From E44-bin88 sp034419075 (lineage in GTDB: Bacteria > Chloroflexota > Dehalococcoidia > Dehalococcoidales > BS750m-G39), in assembly GCA_034419075.1 (NCBI GenBank), contig DAOULR010000007.1:62001-126000 (forward strand): a stretch of 64,000 nt of DNA. The letters run 5' to 3'. The notes beneath the pieces were generated by a model that worked only from the letters and a program-made list of their open reading frames with translations, did not search any database and was not told the origin of the DNA. Shown one piece after another: positions 32,825-41,653 of this stretch (its first letter is position 1; the number at the start of each line of letters is the position of its first letter). Made by a program: the position numbers and the translations under genes.

Positions 32825-34081
32825 TTACATCTCCAGTAGATTGCGTATGTAAAGCTCTTCAATTCCCATCTCTTTTTTCAGGAAGAGTTTTATTTCCTCT
32901 TTTTCAACTGGTCTTGAGATGCACGAGAACCCATCTTTGGCGCGAGAAACGAGCAAAATATCTTTTAAATCTACATGCTTTATAATTTCAGGATTGTGGG
33001 TAGTGCAAATGACTTGTGTTCTTTTTGATGCCTCTTGCATCATATTTACTATTTTGGAGATAAGGTAAGGGTGCACATTCCTTTCCGGTTCTTCAATTAT
33101 AACCAATGGTTTTTCCTCAAAATATAGTGCGATAGTCAAAGCAGCTACATTTATTGTCCCATCAGAAAGCAAGGAGGCGGGTAAGAAGCGTTTTCCTGAG
33201 TACGATTCTCGTAGTGTGAACAACAAGGATTTGTCTACAAAGGTTTTTATCCCCAAGTCAGCTATGAAAGGTAGGGTATCCCGCAGCAGATTAAAAAGCC
33301 TTCTTCTCTTGTTTCCACTTCTCATAATGTTTTTGAGCACTATAGCTATATTGCTGCCGTCCTCTTGTAATTCGGCTTTCCCAGTTATTGCCTGAGCCTT
33401 TTTGGATAACCTTGGGTCAAAATCGTATGTTGAAATGTTGCTCATGTTATTTTTGAGACTACGCCCAACAGTGAAGAGATATGGGTTCTCACTAAATAGA
33501 GCTTTAGGTGTCATTTTTGCTGAAGTAATGAGTTGGCGTGTTACATATACTTGTAATATGTCCTTCTGGTCTATCTTCACCCCTTTCGGTGGCCTAAAAG
33601 AAATCTTTACTTCGGTGCCCTTGCGGTTACTTACGATTTTCCCTTCCCCTAGCTTTTCCCTCCGGCCCTTTCCTTTCTCTGGTCTTCTGTAAAAGTTGCA
33701 TTTTTGTAGCAACTTTTCTTCAACAACTTCAAACCTCCTTACGCCTAAAAATTTCAATGTAAATCCGTAGGTGGCCTCATATCCCTCGACCTCTAATTCT
33801 CGTTCTGCTACTACATATGGCTCGTGTATACCACAAGTAATTTCTATTGAGAAATTTTTAGAAGACCCGATATTCAAATTCCTGAAATATTCAGTACCCG
33901 ATTGCATTAATATAGCACTTTCTAATCCAAAATCTGCTAGGTCCCGCAGGAATCTGAAGACCTGAATAAAATTAGATTTCCCAGAAGCATTCGCGCCAAT
34001 CAGAACGCTGAAATTGCTAAGATCCAAGTTTATCTCATCGAAACTTTTGAAGTTTGAGACCATTATTCTTTTAATAGTCAT
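32825..34081 (-). CDS. AAA/ABC-type ATPase (OLD/RecF-like), probable defence ATPase
   Basis: A 418 aa SMC/RecF-like ATPase of the AAA_15/AAA_21 kind. It starts IKRIMVSNFKSF, with Walker A GANASGKSN at 29-37, an ABC-type signature LLSDGT near 320, Walker B LVIIEEPERNVHP near 341, and the switch His in CTTHNPEII. Such ATPases paired with Toprim genes make up Gabija-, PARIS- and OLD-like phage-defence systems. AAGGAGG precedes the ATG, right after the topA stop, so it is read from the topA operon. AT-rich with rare codons compared with topA, consistent with recent transfer. Confidence 0.82.
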   Translation of the reverse strand: MTIKRIMVSNFKSFDEINLDLSNFSVLIGANASGKSNFIQVFRFLRDLADFGLESAILMQSGTEYFRNLNIGSSKNFSIEITCGIHEPYVVAERELEVEGYEATYGFTLKFLGVRRFEVVEEKLLQKCNFYRRPEKGKGRREKLGEGKIVSNRKGTEVKISFRPPKGVKIDQKDILQVYVTRQLITSAKMTPKALFSENPYLFTVGRSLKNNMSNISTYDFDPRLSKKAQAITGKAELQEDGSNIAIVLKNIMRSGNKRRRLFNLLRDTLPFIADLGIKTFVDKSLLFTLRESYSGKRFLPASLLSDGTINVAALTIALYFEEKPLVIIEEPERNVHPYLISKIVNMMQEASKRTQVICTTHNPEIIKHVDLKDILLVSRAKDGFSCISRPVEKEEIKLFLKKEMGIEELYIRNLLEM

Positions 34082-34101
34082 AGCTGGCCTCCTTCGTATA
34101 T

Positions 34102-36309
34102 TTAGCTCTCGGTCTTCTTTTTCCTCGCCTTTGGCTTCTTAGTAGTCTTTTTAGCCGTTTTCTTAGCTCTGGTTGTCGGTTTGACGGGGGCTTCGGTTTC
34201 ACCAACCTCGCCTTCGGCTGCCTCGGTCACCTTGCCCCTGAAGGCGCACTTGGTGCACTTGGCCATATTGCCTCTATACACAGTGAGCAGCCCACCGCAC
34301 TGGGGGCAGGGCTGGGGCAAAGGTTTAAGATTAATGGCGAAGGTGCATTCGGGGTAGTTGCTGCAGCCGTAGAAGATGCGCTTTTTCTTGCTCTTCTTCT
34401 GCACAATGTCTCCGCCGCACTGGGGGCATTTGACGCCGACCTTTATCTGGAAGGACTTGGTGAATTTGCATTCGGGGTAGCCGCTGCAGGCGAGGAATTT
34501 ACCGAAGCGCCCGAACTTAACCACCATGGGCTTGCCGCACTTGGGGCAGACCTCGTCGGTGGCTTCCTCCACCGTTACCTTTTCCATCTTCTCGGCGGCG
34601 GTTTCCAGGCTCTTCTCAAAGGGGTTATAGAACTCCTCGATGACGGCCACCCAGTTTTTGTCCTCATTGGCCACCTTGTCTAGTTCATCCTCCATATAGG
34701 CGGTGAAGTTAATATCAACGATGCCAGGGAAGTGCTTGGCCAGCAGGTCGTTGACGACAAAGCCGAGCTCGGTGGGCTGAAAACGCCCTTCGGCCTTGGT
34801 TACGTACTCCCTGTCCTGGATAGTAGAGAGAATGGGTGCGTAGGTGCTGGGCCTACCGATGCCCCACTGCTCCAGCATCTTAATCAGCGTGGCCTCGGTA
34901 AATCGTGGCGGCGGCTTGGTGAAGTGTTGCTCGGGGGAGAGCCCAATCAGCTTTAGTTTGTCGCCCTTGGCTAGTGGGGGTAGGGTGGGGCCTTCCTTTT
35001 CCTCAGCTTCATCCTTGCTCTCGATATAAAGCACCATAAAACCGGGGAATGTGTTAACCGAGCTGGTGGCCCGCAGGAGATAGCTGGTGTTGGAGAGGGC
35101 GTGGCGGGCCTGAATATCAACCGTAGTATTGTCAAATGTAGCCGCTGCCATCTGGCTGGCAACCATTCGCTTCCAGATTAGCTGATAAATCTTGAACTGG
35201 GCATTGCTCAGATAGGCCTTAAGCATCTCCGGCTCGCGGTGGATTCGGGTGGGGCGGATGGCTTCGTGGGCTTCCTGCGCCCCCTTGACGGCGCGGGTGA
35301 AGGCGCGGGCGTGGGCGGGAAGATAGTTATCGCCGTATTTCTGGGCGATGAACTCCCGCGTCTCGGCAATGGCTGAGCGGGCGACCCTTGTCGAGTCAGT
35401 GCGCATGTAGGTGATAAGACCCACCGTGCCCTCTTTGCCGATGGGCAGGCCTTCATATAGCTCCTGGGCGACGCTCATGGTCAGCTTGGCGCTAAAATGC
35501 AACTTGCGCCAGGCTTCCTGCTGCAGGGTGCTGGTGATGAAGGGTGGGGCGGGCTGGCGGGTGGCTTTCTTGGTGGTTAGCTTGGCCACCTTGTAGCTGG
35601 CTTTTCCCAGCTTTTCGCCGAGTTTGGTGGCTTCCTCTTCGGTCTTAATCTCCAGCTTGGTGCCGTCGGCCAGACCGATGAGTAAGGCTCTAAAAGTAGC
35701 TTTCTCAGTAGCCTTGGCCAGTTCGGCCTCAATCGTCCAGTACTCCACGGGGACGAAGCGCTCGATTTCGCGTTCGCGGTCAACTATAATCTTCACCGCC
35801 ACCGATTGCACCCGGCCTGCCGATAAACCTCTTCTGACCTTTTGCCAGAGCAGGGGGCTGATTTTATAGCCAACCAGCCTGTCCAGTATGCGGCGCGCCT
35901 GCTGGGCGTTGACCAACTGCATGTTGATGGCGTGGGGGTGCTCAAAGGCGCGCTTAATGGCTTCCTTGGTTATCTCATGGAAGACGACGCGGCGGTATGG
36001 CTTGCGGTTGGTCCGGGTGACCTCCTGCAGGTGCCAGGAGATGGCCTCCCCCTCGCGGTCGGGGTCGGTGGCCAGATATATGGCAGAGGCGGTCTTAGCC
36101 GCCTTTTTAAGCTCGTTGACAACCTTGGTCTTGGCCCTGGGGACGACGTATTTGGGGGTAAAACCTTCCTCAAGGTCTACCCCCAGCTGGCTTCGGGGCA
36201 GGTCGCGCACGTGCCCCATAGAGGCCTTGAGGCTGTAGCTAGAGCCCAAGAGCTTGCTCAGCGTCCTTGCCTTGGCTGGCGACTCAACTATGACCAGTTT
36301 TCTTGACAT
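34102..36309 (-). CDS. topA: DNA topoisomerase I
   Basis: Relaxes negative supercoils. The 735 aa type IA enzyme has a Toprim domain (KLVIVESPAKARTLSKLLG at 4-22; the DPDREGEAISWHL motif near 111), the active-site Tyr in GLITYMRTDSTRV (near 308), and three C-terminal Cys4 zinc ribbons (CPKCGKPM..., CPQCGGDIV..., CPQCGGLLT...). A Lys-rich tail (about 710-735) probably helps DNA binding. It starts 3 bases after dprA ends; the dprA-topA-xerC order is a classic bacterial arrangement. Confidence 0.97.
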   Translation of the reverse strand: MSRKLVIVESPAKARTLSKLLGSSYSLKASMGHVRDLPRSQLGVDLEEGFTPKYVVPRAKTKVVNELKKAAKTASAIYLATDPDREGEAISWHLQEVTRTNRKPYRRVVFHEITKEAIKRAFEHPHAINMQLVNAQQARRILDRLVGYKISPLLWQKVRRGLSAGRVQSVAVKIIVDREREIERFVPVEYWTIEAELAKATEKATFRALLIGLADGTKLEIKTEEEATKLGEKLGKASYKVAKLTTKKATRQPAPPFITSTLQQEAWRKLHFSAKLTMSVAQELYEGLPIGKEGTVGLITYMRTDSTRVARSAIAETREFIAQKYGDNYLPAHARAFTRAVKGAQEAHEAIRPTRIHREPEMLKAYLSNAQFKIYQLIWKRMVASQMAAATFDNTTVDIQARHALSNTSYLLRATSSVNTFPGFMVLYIESKDEAEEKEGPTLPPLAKGDKLKLIGLSPEQHFTKPPPRFTEATLIKMLEQWGIGRPSTYAPILSTIQDREYVTKAEGRFQPTELGFVVNDLLAKHFPGIVDINFTAYMEDELDKVANEDKNWVAVIEEFYNPFEKSLETAAEKMEKVTVEEATDEVCPKCGKPMVVKFGRFGKFLACSGYPECKFTKSFQIKVGVKCPQCGGDIVQKKSKKKRIFYGCSNYPECTFAINLKPLPQPCPQCGGLLTVYRGNMAKCTKCAFRGKVTEAAEGEVGETEAPVKPTTRAKKTAKKTTKKPKARKKKTES

Positions 36310-36312
36310 AAC

Positions 36313-37434
36313 CTAATCCACTTTTACCCTGTACACCTCGCGGATTTCGCGGGAGAGGATATAGTTCATGGTGCCTACCTGCCTCACCATACCCTTAAGC
36401 TCCATCATGGCCAGTGTGCTGCTCACGGTGGCGATAGGCAGGCCGCTGCCGCGGCAGACCTCGTCAATGTGGGTGGGCTCGGCGCTCAATTGCTTGAGCA
36501 AGAGCGATTCGGTGTCGGAGGCGGGGATAACCTCTTTAAGCTCTATCTGGTGGGCTACCGCCCTCAGGTTCAGCTCCTCCAGGATATCGGTATAGTCGCG
36601 GATGAGCTTGGCGCCTTCCTGAATGAGGTTGTTGGTACCGCGGCTGGTGGGGGAGAGAATGCTGCCCGGGACGGCAAAGACCTCTCTATTCTGCTCCAGC
36701 GCCAAGCGGGCGGTAATCATGGCGCCGCTGGTATCGCCGGCCTCAACCACGAGCACCCCCAGGCTCAGCCCGCTCATGATGCGGTTGCGCAGGGGGAAGT
36801 TCTCTCGCCTGGGCTCGGCGCCAAGCGGGAACTCGCTTATCAGCGCGCCGTTTTCGGCGATAGTCTGTGCCAGCGAGGCGTTCTCACTGGGGTAAACAAC
36901 ATCCAGCCCGCAGCCGAAGACGGCAATCGTTCGGCCGCCCGCCCCCAGGGCGCTGCGGTGGGCTATGGAATCAATGCCTCTGGCTAGGCCGCTGACGATG
37001 GTGATTTTGTTGCGCGCCAGGTCGGCGGCTATCTCTTCGGCGGCCTGCCGCCCGTAGACGGTAGCCTTGCGGGTGCCCACCACCGCCAGGCACCATTCGT
37101 CCTGGGGAAGCAGGGTGCCCTTGACATAAAGTATGGGAGGATAGTCGTAAATCTGCTTGAGGCGGGCGGGATAGTTCTCGTCATGGAATGTGAAAGCCTT
37201 TATGCTGAGGCGTTCCAACTTTTCCACTTCTTCTTCTAGGGAGATCTTGGGACGCCAGTCGATGACGGTTTTCACCGAGCCCCTGTCCAGTCCGGAACGG
37301 CTCAACTCGTCGTGGGAAGCCCGCCAGGCCTCTTCCAAATTGCCGAAGTGGCTTTCCAGTTTGGAGAGCTTGACCCGACCGATGCGTGGTATCAGGCTGA
37401 AACCGACCCAATATTTGATGTCCTCGTTGGTCAT
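36313..37434 (-). CDS. dprA: DNA-processing protein DprA/Smf
   Basis: Loads RecA on incoming single-stranded DNA during transformation. The 373 aa protein has an N-terminal helix-hairpin region (LIPRIGRVKLSKLE), the Rossmann-like core with VVGTRKATVYGRQAA, the SGLARGIDSIAHRSAL motif and VVEAGDTSGAMITARLALEQ, and a C-terminal winged-helix domain (about 310-365, EPTHIDEVCRGSGLPIATV). First gene of the long minus-strand run. No Shine-Dalgarno; its promoter ends 9 bases from the ATG, so a leaderless message is likely. Confidence 0.95.
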   Translation of the reverse strand: MTNEDIKYWVGFSLIPRIGRVKLSKLESHFGNLEEAWRASHDELSRSGLDRGSVKTVIDWRPKISLEEEVEKLERLSIKAFTFHDENYPARLKQIYDYPPILYVKGTLLPQDEWCLAVVGTRKATVYGRQAAEEIAADLARNKITIVSGLARGIDSIAHRSALGAGGRTIAVFGCGLDVVYPSENASLAQTIAENGALISEFPLGAEPRRENFPLRNRIMSGLSLGVLVVEAGDTSGAMITARLALEQNREVFAVPGSILSPTSRGTNNLIQEGAKLIRDYTDILEELNLRAVAHQIELKEVIPASDTESLLLKQLSAEPTHIDEVCRGSGLPIATVSSTLAMMELKGMVRQVGTMNYILSREIREVYRVKVD

Positions 37435-37443
37435 TTCAAGGCA

Positions 37444-37472
37444 ATTCTAGCACAGGGGTAAACCAGTGGCAA
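37444..37472 (-). promoter_or_regulatory. Promoter of the dprA-topA operon
   Basis: On the minus strand TTGCCA, 17-base spacer, TAGAAT with an upstream TGc (extended -10, CCTGTGCTAGAAT). The start is expected 2-3 bases before the dprA ATG. The -10 block is repeated almost exactly upstream of thiE (53204-53212). Confidence 0.65.
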
Positions 37473-37503
37473 TGAGGGTTGGGTTCTATTGACGGCGGAA
37501 ATA

Positions 37504-38667
37504 TCAGCCCCGGTTACGCCAGATTAGCAGCGCACAGATGACGGACACCCCCAACAGTATCCCCCCGGCAACGGAGAAGGTGGTGGCGAAGCCGTGGTGG
37601 TCAGCCAGGATGCCCAGTAGCGGCGCAGATACCCCGATACCGCCCCGACTGAGGAAATAGTAGGTGCCGAGCACGGTGGCGCGGCGGCGGGGTGGGGAGT
37701 GGGTGATGATATGAGATTCGGTGACGGGCATGACGATATACATGCACATTCCGAGGACGAGCAATATCAGCCAGACACTCCAGCTCAGCGAGGCTGTGCC
37801 CAAGAGATAGAGGGCGGGGCCGGCGATAAGACTGGCTATCACTATCACCGGTGTTGTGCCGATACGGTCGGAAAGATAGCCGCCGACGGGGCCTGCCCAG
37901 AGTCCGGAGAAGTGGAAGAAGGCGAAGAGGAAAGCACCTGTGTCCTCGCTGGCGCCAAAATTATCCACAGCGAAGAGGGCGATATAGGATATCGCCCCGA
38001 ATATGAGCACCTGGAGCATCATGCCCAGCGTGATATAGGGGATGAGCCGCCGCACGCTGCCCCTGGTCTGGCTGCTTTCGGGCTGGATGTCGGCGGTAGT
38101 GTGGTCGGTTTTTTTAGCGTAGCCGCGCCTGCCCAGGAGTAAGAACAACACGATGCCGATGATGAGGGCGGGGATGGCCATGCTGATTATAGTGCCCCGC
38201 CAGCTGAGGAACTGGAAAATAGCGGCGGCAATAAGCGGCGTCAGGAAGAAGCTGGCCGTGCCGCCTATCTGGTGTATACCCAGCGCGCTGCCTCGGTATT
38301 TCCTGTCCACCGACGCCGCGATGTAGGGGGTGGCAGCGGGGTGATAGCCTCCGCCCATTATCCCGAGCAGAACCATGAAAAGAATCAATAACATGTAGCT
38401 GGGGGCCAGGCCGGCCAGTATGGCGAAGAAGGCGACCCCGGAGATGCCTATCATAATCATCAGGCGGGGGCCGAGGTGGTCGGAGAGCCAGCCCGCGGGC
38501 AGATGGCTGACGCCGTAGGCGATGTTGCTGGCGGATATTATCCAGCCTACCTGCTCGTAGTTGAGCGAGAATTCATCGCGGATGAAGGGGGTGAGGGGCT
38601 GAAAAATGGCCACAGTGAAATGATGGAAGAAATGGGCCAGGACAAAAAGGGGTAAAATCCCTGACAA
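37504..38667 (-). CDS. MFS transporter (fosmidomycin-resistance/YnfM-like)
   Basis: A 387 aa major facilitator protein with 12 hydrophobic segments. The loop 2-3 motif is GWLSDHLGPRLMI and the matching second-half motif is GGYLSDRIGTTPVIV. A basic stretch between the halves (about 190-225) is the central loop. Substrate unknown. The listed start is TTG 38667. The frame continues upstream through KKPKYLSLLSGIL without ATG/GTG/TTG, so the true N-terminus could be a few residues longer with an unusual start. Single gene between dprA and the tRNA-Ser genes. Confidence 0.88.
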   Translation of the reverse strand: MSGILPLFVLAHFFHHFTVAIFQPLTPFIRDEFSLNYEQVGWIISASNIAYGVSHLPAGWLSDHLGPRLMIMIGISGVAFFAILAGLAPSYMLLILFMVLLGIMGGGYHPAATPYIAASVDRKYRGSALGIHQIGGTASFFLTPLIAAAIFQFLSWRGTIISMAIPALIIGIVLFLLLGRRGYAKKTDHTTADIQPESSQTRGSVRRLIPYITLGMMLQVLIFGAISYIALFAVDNFGASEDTGAFLFAFFHFSGLWAGPVGGYLSDRIGTTPVIVIASLIAGPALYLLGTASLSWSVWLILLVLGMCMYIVMPVTESHIITHSPPRRRATVLGTYYFLSRGGIGVSAPLLGILADHHGFATTFSVAGGILLGVSVICALLIWRNRG

Positions 38668-38732
38668 CAGTGAGAGATATTTCGGTTTTTTGATGTTACT
38701 TTCTTTCTAGTTGGTTATTTGTAACTAAAAGG

Positions 38733-38822
<90 letters not shown>

Positions 38823-38829
38823 TTGTGCT

Positions 38830-38920
38830 TGGCGGAGAGGGTGGGATTCGAACCCACGCTCCGGAATAACCGGAGACCGCTTTTCGAGAGCGGCACCATA
38901 AACCACTCGGACACCTCTCC
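38830..38920 (-). tRNA. tRNA-Ser (anticodon CGA)
   Basis: Type II tRNA of 91 nt including encoded CCA. Acceptor stem GGAGAGG/CCTCTCC, anticodon loop CTCGAAA giving CGA (reads TCG), long variable arm (CTCCGGttattCCGGAG), T loop TTCGAAT, discriminator G. Shares acceptor and T stems with the neighbouring tRNA-Ser(GGA), so the pair probably arose by duplication and is transcribed together. Confidence 0.97.
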
Positions 38921-38931
38921 GTAGCTTCCCG

Positions 38932-38959
38932 ATTATACCAAAAGTTATCATCGGGGCAA
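38932..38959 (-). promoter_or_regulatory. Promoter of the tRNA-Ser pair
   Basis: On the minus strand TTGCCC, 16-base spacer, TATAAT with TGg directly before it (extended -10). The start would lie a few bases before the tRNA 5' end at 38920. Confidence 0.65.
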
Positions 38960-39002
38960 AGTCATAATAATATTGACACTAACGCAAGCAAGTGATAACT
39001 TT
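38941..39002. repeat. 10-bp inverted repeat spanning a divergent promoter region
   Basis: AAAGTTATCA (38941-38950) and its exact complement TGATAACTTT (38993-39002) are 42 bases apart. The left arm lies in the spacer of the tRNA-Ser promoter; the right arm covers the -10 of the secreted hydrolase promoter. It could be a pair of operator half-sites. Confidence 0.5.
38973..39001 (+). promoter_or_regulatory. Promoter of the secreted hydrolase gene
   Basis: TTGACA, 17-base spacer, TAACTT. Predicted leader of about 14 bases with GAGG ahead of the ATG at 39022. The -10 coincides with the right arm of the 10-bp inverted repeat. Confidence 0.6.
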
Positions 39003-39021
39003 GGTTTGAGGTTCGGCTGCG

Positions 39022-40464
39022 ATGTTTACCGCTATTATAAAAAGGTTGGGCTGGCTGATAGTTATCGGGGTGGTCGTCCTGCTCGGCGTTTCCAGCCCGG
39101 CACAGGCCCAGGAAGAGGAGACCCAAATACGGCAGCTGAATTTCGTTTTCCTGCACGGGGCGGGGGGTAACGCTAGTTCCATGCAGCTTCTATCCGACAC
39201 CATCCTGGAGCAGATAGAGCCTTATATCCTGGCTTACGAAGAAGCCAATCCCGACATCGACATCCAGGTGGACATCATGAATCGGAGTTATCCCAGTGAT
39301 GTTGATATGAGAACCTGGGCCAATAACATCGCCGACAGCATCGGCCGACATTTCCACGACAAGCAGAACATAATTCTCATTGGTCATAGCGCCGGCGGTA
39401 AGGCGGCCCTTTATGCCGTGGCTAACAATGTGGGCGGTATAAGGCAAAGGGTGGCCATGGTGGTGACGATAAATACCCCGATTAAGCCGCTGGACGACTA
39501 TTACATAACCGGTGGCGCTTCTGTGAGTGATTACTGCCGTGCCCGCTGGCTGGGGGCGGACCAGGGGATTTGCGATTCGATATCCAACTATGATAGCTCT
39601 GAGGACGGGAGCTGGGTGGTGGAGAATAAACACTGGCTGGCCTTTATTTCCAGCGAGGTGGCACCTTCCAGCACACAGTTTGATTTCGGCGGCGTTGACG
39701 CCTGGCCCAGAAATATGGATGACAGCACAATACCGATTTCTGCTCAGTATTCCGATGATGCTGATGTGATCTACTACGGGCAGCATGGGCACGGCGATTT
39801 TGAGGAATCGGAGGCGGTGGCCGGTTTCATGGCGGGGCAAATACTCGACTATATCTTTGGTGGCACCATAGAGTGCTCGGTCTTTGTCCGCAGCGGTATC
39901 TTCGAGCACAAGGCTAACTGGCTGCCGGGGACGGATTACTGGGAGGACACCGTGGGCAGTGTTCTGGTGGATAGTGGGCGATTGGAGCATTTTAATGAGT
40001 CCTTTTTCTGGTGGCAGCAGTGGCAGGATGTGCTTGGGGAGTGCCCGGAAGGGAGTACGCGCAGCAACTTCCAGGTCAACGCGGTGAACCCCTTCATCTT
40101 TTTTACCGGCCTTGGCGAAGCGAAATGGTTCATTCCCTATGACTCTAAAGATTGCCGTCTCTACGTACGGAGCTGGGCTGCCCCCAGAAATCGCGTTAAG
40201 GTGGACTGGGAGATCTATCGGCTGGGGTTATTGCCTGAAGGGATCGAACGCGACCGTTACGAAGTCGAAATATTCACCGGCACACCACTGACCGGTATCA
40301 AGAACGTTTCGTGGCTGACCGATGACCCGCGCGACGTCCGGCTGCAGGTAATGTCACAGGCGGAGAGCCCCTTCCGATGGTTCCGGGCGGAGTGGCGGGT
40401 CTACGCTAAAGAAGTCAGAGAGCGGCAAATCATTGAGGAGCTGCCTCTCGGTTTCCCGTATTAG
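39022..40464 (+). CDS. Secreted alpha/beta-hydrolase (lipase-like)
   Basis: A 480 aa exported protein. Residues 1-29 are a signal peptide (basic start, hydrophobic core, SSPAQAQ cleavage region). The hydrolase domain has the oxyanion FVFLHGAGG (near 41-49), nucleophile elbow LIGHSAGGKAAL with Ser near 123, and a possible catalytic His in GQHGHGDFEE near 255. The C-terminal 200 residues are Trp/Asp-rich and unfamiliar, perhaps a beta domain for binding. True substrate unknown (lipid or ester suspected). Stands alone between tRNA-Ser and a convergent membrane protein gene. Confidence 0.82.
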   Translation: MFTAIIKRLGWLIVIGVVVLLGVSSPAQAQEEETQIRQLNFVFLHGAGGNASSMQLLSDTILEQIEPYILAYEEANPDIDIQVDIMNRSYPSDVDMRTWANNIADSIGRHFHDKQNIILIGHSAGGKAALYAVANNVGGIRQRVAMVVTINTPIKPLDDYYITGGASVSDYCRARWLGADQGICDSISNYDSSEDGSWVVENKHWLAFISSEVAPSSTQFDFGGVDAWPRNMDDSTIPISAQYSDDADVIYYGQHGHGDFEESEAVAGFMAGQILDYIFGGTIECSVFVRSGIFEHKANWLPGTDYWEDTVGSVLVDSGRLEHFNESFFWWQQWQDVLGECPEGSTRSNFQVNAVNPFIFFTGLGEAKWFIPYDSKDCRLYVRSWAAPRNRVKVDWEIYRLGLLPEGIERDRYEVEIFTGTPLTGIKNVSWLTDDPRDVRLQVMSQAESPFRWFRAEWRVYAKEVRERQIIEELPLGFPY

Positions 40465-40476
40465 CTAAAACGCTGC

Positions 40477-41586
40477 TTAGACCCCCAGCTCGTTTCGGGC
40501 CTGTGCCAGGCGTTCCAGGCTTTCCCGCGATACGATACCGATTATTCTACCATCTTCCACGACGGGCATGTAGTCGACCCACTGTTCGTCCATCTGACCG
40601 AGCACGCTGGCGGCCGATTGCTGGGGGTGGGCGAGCTTGAGCTCGCTGGTGGGGGTCATGATTTTATCCAGGTGAGCGCCCCGATGTTTTTTCCTCACCC
40701 GCTTTACGTTTTCTAGGGTTACCGCGCCCTCCAGTTTGTCGCCGTCGACGATTAGGCAGTAGCGCTGTCCGGTAGCCAGTGTATAATCACGGATGAGCTG
40801 GCTGACGGTAGCCTGGGTGCTGATGAGGGGGCACTCGCGGGTCATGATATCCTCGGCTTTAACCGGTTGCAGGGCTTGGCGCAATATGGCCCGACGGCGG
40901 CTCTGGCCGGCGGCGGACTGCAGAACCCAGCCAGCGCCTATCAGCGTCAGCCCGTTGAACCATTGCTGTTCCGTAATCAGCAGCAGAATTCCGCCGGCGA
41001 TGGTGAGCAAGCCGATAGTCCAGCCGATGAGGCTGGTGATACGGGTGGCACGGTCGTAATTACCGCTAAGCTTCCAGATTAGAGCTCGCAGCATTATGCC
41101 TCCGTCCAGGGGAAAACCGGGAATCAAATGGAAGAGAAAGAGCATGAAAAAGATGTAAGATATCCATTGGATGACTACATAGGCCACCGTACTGCTGGTG
41201 TTGAAGAGTATGGCGTAAACCCCGTAAAAGACACCGCAGAGTAGCAGGGTGGATAAGAGCCCCGTGACCGCTATCAGCAGCTCCAAAATGGGATGGGTAG
41301 CCTCTTGGCTTATCTCAGCTCCTCCACCGAAGACGAACAGCGTGATGCGTTTTACGGTAATACCCCTTTTGATAGCGACCAGGCTGATGATGAAGGAGCG
41401 GATACTTACCGCTATCAGGAAAATCAGGCTGGTGACCAGGCCCAAGACCACCCTTTGCCAGAGGGGAAGCGCCTCGGGAAACTGGGTCACCATGATGGCG
41501 GTTATCAGGGCAAAAGCCAGCACCCAGGTATAGTGCAGGCGTATGTTGATCCCCAAGATTCGCCCCGCTTTAGGCATGCCGTCCAT
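40477..41586 (-). CDS. Site-2-protease-like membrane protein with CBS pair, HExxH lost
   Basis: A 369 aa protein with about six membrane segments (1-215) and two CBS domains (about 245-365), the layout of SpoIVFB-like S2P (M50B) proteases. The second metal motif survives as LIPGFPLDGG, with His in place of the usual Asn. Where active relatives have HELGH before the VKRITLFxFGG signature, this one reads SIRSFIISLVA, so both metal His and the catalytic Glu are gone. It is probably not a protease. ATG 41577 (residue 4) is an alternative start. Downstream of greA on the same strand with a 67-base gap. Confidence 0.85.
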   Translation of the reverse strand: MDGMPKAGRILGINIRLHYTWVLAFALITAIMVTQFPEALPLWQRVVLGLVTSLIFLIAVSIRSFIISLVAIKRGITVKRITLFVFGGGAEISQEATHPILELLIAVTGLLSTLLLCGVFYGVYAILFNTSSTVAYVVIQWISYIFFMLFLFHLIPGFPLDGGIMLRALIWKLSGNYDRATRITSLIGWTIGLLTIAGGILLLITEQQWFNGLTLIGAGWVLQSAAGQSRRRAILRQALQPVKAEDIMTRECPLISTQATVSQLIRDYTLATGQRYCLIVDGDKLEGAVTLENVKRVRKKHRGAHLDKIMTPTSELKLAHPQQSAASVLGQMDEQWVDYMPVVEDGRIIGIVSRESLERLAQARNELGV

Positions 41587-41653
41587 CTTCCTAAATATAC
41601 CTCATTAGCCGATTTATGGCTACCCTTTGACCAGGGTTTGTCTTTTCAGGATT

